From: RPQJ01 sp963700045 | GTDB taxonomy: Bacteria; Pseudomonadota; Gammaproteobacteria; Steroidobacterales; Steroidobacteraceae | Length of the DNA: 64,000 nt | Direction: 5' to 3' | NCBI GenBank assembly: GCA_963700045.1 | Contig: CAVOWK010000042.1 | Span: forward strand, 22,881-86,880 | Shown here: positions 62,417-64,000 of the stretch, in pieces | Layout of the letters: every line of letters starts with the position of its first letter | How positions within the stretch are numbered: position 1 is the stretch's first letter | Translations under genes and position numbers: made by a program | Notes under the pieces: generated by a model | What the model saw: the letters and a program-made list of their open reading frames with translations, nothing else | Database searches by the model: none | Told to the model about the DNA's origin: nothing

Positions 62417-63391
62417 ATGCTGCGCTTATTGATTCCCACCGGCAGTGGCTACACCTGGGTCGAGCACACCCCGCCGGCGCCCTTTCCGGACGAGTTCCTG
62501 TGGGCAGACCTGTTCGAACCGACCCCCGACGAAGAGCGCGCCGTCGAGGCACTGCTCACCGTCGACGTGCCCACGCGCGACGAGATGAAGGAGATCGAAA
62601 CCTCCAACCGCCTGTACGAGGAGGGCGGCGCCGTGTACATGACGGCGACGGTCGGCAGCAAGCTCGACAGCGAGCGCCCGGAGAGCAGCGCGATCACGTT
62701 CATCCTCGCCAACGGGCGGATGATCACCAACCGCTACGTCAACCCGACGCCGGTGCAGCGCTTCATGCAGCTCGTCGAGCGGTCGCCAGCAGCGTGCACC
62801 TCATCGGCCACGCTGTTCGCGGGACTCCTCGAATCGTTCGTCGAACGAATCGCGGACCTGCTCGAACGCGTGCAGACCGAGCTCGATGCGGTGTCGTTCG
62901 CGATCTTTCCGCGTGGCGGAGCAACCTCGCCGAGCAGCGCCGACCTGCACGCCCTGATCCGCCAGATCGGCGCCGACGGCGACCTGGTCTCGAAGGCGCG
63001 GGAAAGCCTCGTCAGCTTCCAGCGCATCCTGATGTACGTGCAGCAGACCCCGAACCTCGAGCTCTCGTCGGACCAGCGCAACCGCTTCAAGTCGACGCTG
63101 CGCGACGTGCAGTCACTGTCGGACCACGCGTCGTTCCTGGTCAGCAAGATCCAGTTCCTGCTCGACGCGGTGCTTGGCCTCATCAACCTCGAGCAGAACA
63201 ACATCATCAAGATCTTCTCGGTCGCGGCCGTGATGTTCCTGCCGCCGACGCTGGTTGCGAGCATCTACGGCATGAACTTCGAGTTCATGCCGGAGCTGTC
63301 GAAGCACTGGGGCTACCCGGCGGCGCTGCTGGCCATGGTGTTCTCGGCCCTCGTGCCCTACATCTACTTCCGCCGCAAGGGCTGGCTGTAG
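62417..63391 (+). CDS. corA: CorA-family magnesium/cobalt transporter
   Basis: 324 residues. Long cytoplasmic N-domain, then two C-terminal membrane helices (about 265-285 and 296-316) with the GMN selectivity motif in ASIYGMNFEFMPEL and basic tail YFRRKGWL. ATG 62417 preceded by GGCGGA; an upstream in-frame ATG (62333) would begin in the terminator. Forms pentameric Mg2+ channels. Confidence 0.93.
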   Translation: MLRLLIPTGSGYTWVEHTPPAPFPDEFLWADLFEPTPDEERAVEALLTVDVPTRDEMKEIETSNRLYEEGGAVYMTATVGSKLDSERPESSAITFILANGRMITNRYVNPTPVQRFMQLVERSPAACTSSATLFAGLLESFVERIADLLERVQTELDAVSFAIFPRGGATSPSSADLHALIRQIGADGDLVSKARESLVSFQRILMYVQQTPNLELSSDQRNRFKSTLRDVQSLSDHASFLVSKIQFLLDAVLGLINLEQNNIIKIFSVAAVMFLPPTLVASIYGMNFEFMPELSKHWGYPAALLAMVFSALVPYIYFRRKGWL

Positions 63392-63423
63392 TCCGGCCCG
63401 CCACCGACCCCCGGCACTCACCG

Positions 63424-64000
63424 ATGACGCCGGGCGTGTACCTCGCCCTGACCGCGACGATCGCCGTGGCGGCGCTGACGCCGGGCCCTGCGGTGACGGC
63501 CATCGTCGCGCGCGCCATCACCGACGGCGTCCGCCCCGCGCTGGCGATCAATGCCGGCGTCGTCACCGGTGACCTCTTGTTCTTCGCGCTGGCGGCAGCC
63601 GGCATGGCCGCTGCGGCCAGGTCGCTCGGCGATTTCTTCACGGCAGTGCAGTGGCTCGGCGCCGCCTACCTCGTGTGGCAGGGCATCGCGCTCTGGCGGC
63701 ACCAGCCCCGGCCGGCCACGGCGATCGCAGGCGCGGCGCACGAGTCGCACTTCTGGCGCAATTACGGCGCCGGCCTGCTGCTGATGTTCGGGCACGTGCA
63801 GGCGATGCTGTTTTACGCCGCGCTGCTGCCCGGCTTCGTTGACCTGCCCCGGCTCACGGCCGTGGACGTGGCCCTGGTCGCGCTCACGCTCGTCGCGGTC
63901 ATCGGCGGCATCAACGCCGGTTACGCACTACTTGCAGCCCGGGCCCGCGGTTTCTTCGCCGACGAGCGCGCCCAGCGGACGCTGCACCGCGTGGCCGGCA
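63424..64000 (+). CDS. LysE-family amino-acid exporter, partial at 3' end
   Basis: At least 192 residues to the window edge, starting MTPGVYLALTATIAVAALTP with GPAVTAIVARAITDGVRPAL as the LysE/RhtB signature. Hydrophobic segments around 3-25, 40-65, 70-90, 115-135 and 145-170. Exported amino acid unknown. The C-terminus is outside the window. Confidence 0.88.
   Translation, partial: MTPGVYLALTATIAVAALTPGPAVTAIVARAITDGVRPALAINAGVVTGDLLFFALAAAGMAAAARSLGDFFTAVQWLGAAYLVWQGIALWRHQPRPATAIAGAAHESHFWRNYGAGLLLMFGHVQAMLFYAALLPGFVDLPRLTAVDVALVALTLVAVIGGINAGYALLAARARGFFADERAQRTLHRVAG

Overview
The window comes from a high-GC proteobacterium, most likely a gammaproteobacterium related to Xanthomonadales, Nevskiales or Steroidobacterales. 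Three gene orders support this: ftsY-ftsE-ftsX-rpoH, tamA-tamB, and polA followed by an engB (ysxC) gene on the opposite strand. The arginine cluster uses an N-acylornithine carbamoyltransferase, as in Xanthomonas. There are no prophage, IS, CRISPR, rRNA or tRNA genes. It reads as a housekeeping chromosome segment with unusual intergenic DNA.

Layout. 1-5281 (minus): dut, coaBC, mutM, rpmG, rpmB, radC, coaD, rsmD (pantetheine/CoA, DNA repair, ribosome). 5360-7566: a VolA/Pla-1-type surface lipase gene broken by many frameshifts. 7671-11468: ftsY-ftsE-ftsX, then rpoH behind a sigma-E-like promoter overlapped by a CIRCE-like operator. 11487-17000: phasin, OmpA-type lipoprotein, glutaryl-CoA dehydrogenase, SIMPL protein, K+ channel with TrkA-N domain, and an orphan sigma-54 promoter. 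17133-19573: CRP site, glycerophosphodiesterase and FGGY kinase. 19602-23217: hydrolase, saccharopine-dehydrogenase-like protein and a membrane-spanning response regulator. 23385-29844: EF-G2, sulfotransferase, DUF6279 lipoprotein, YedK and an ABC-2 exporter. 29898-31269: divergent FlhD-like and FlhC-like genes around a phased palindromic operator array. 31331-40167: nudC, TSUP carrier, DUF4126, NRDE protein, tamA-tamB. 40168-40711: two large perfect palindromes sharing one loop. 40712-49656: Nudix gene, then argR-argG-(DUF1611-like)-argC-argD-argF'-argB-argH. 49809-55756: DUF1329 protein, small membrane protein, stand-alone AsnC domain, maiA, a ubiC-FAH fusion frame and an acyl-CoA dehydrogenase. 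55875-64000: thioesterase, lptM-like gene, polA, outer-membrane protein, a sigma-E-type sRNA at the spf/ersA position, engB, cytochrome c4, dsbA, corA and a LysE exporter.

Themes. (1) Envelope stress: rpoH and the polA/engB sRNA share the same -35 (GGAACTT) and the same 16-nt spacer, next to tamAB, dsbA and other envelope genes. (2) Arginine made through N-acylated intermediates, with an acyl specificity that looks closer to succinyl than acetyl. (3) A dispersed family of purine/pyrimidine 9-mer arrays (CCTTCCTNG, CCCCTA) that abut start and stop codons and has one in-frame copy inside polA. (4) Many single-base frameshifts in otherwise well-conserved genes, which most likely reflect sequence quality.
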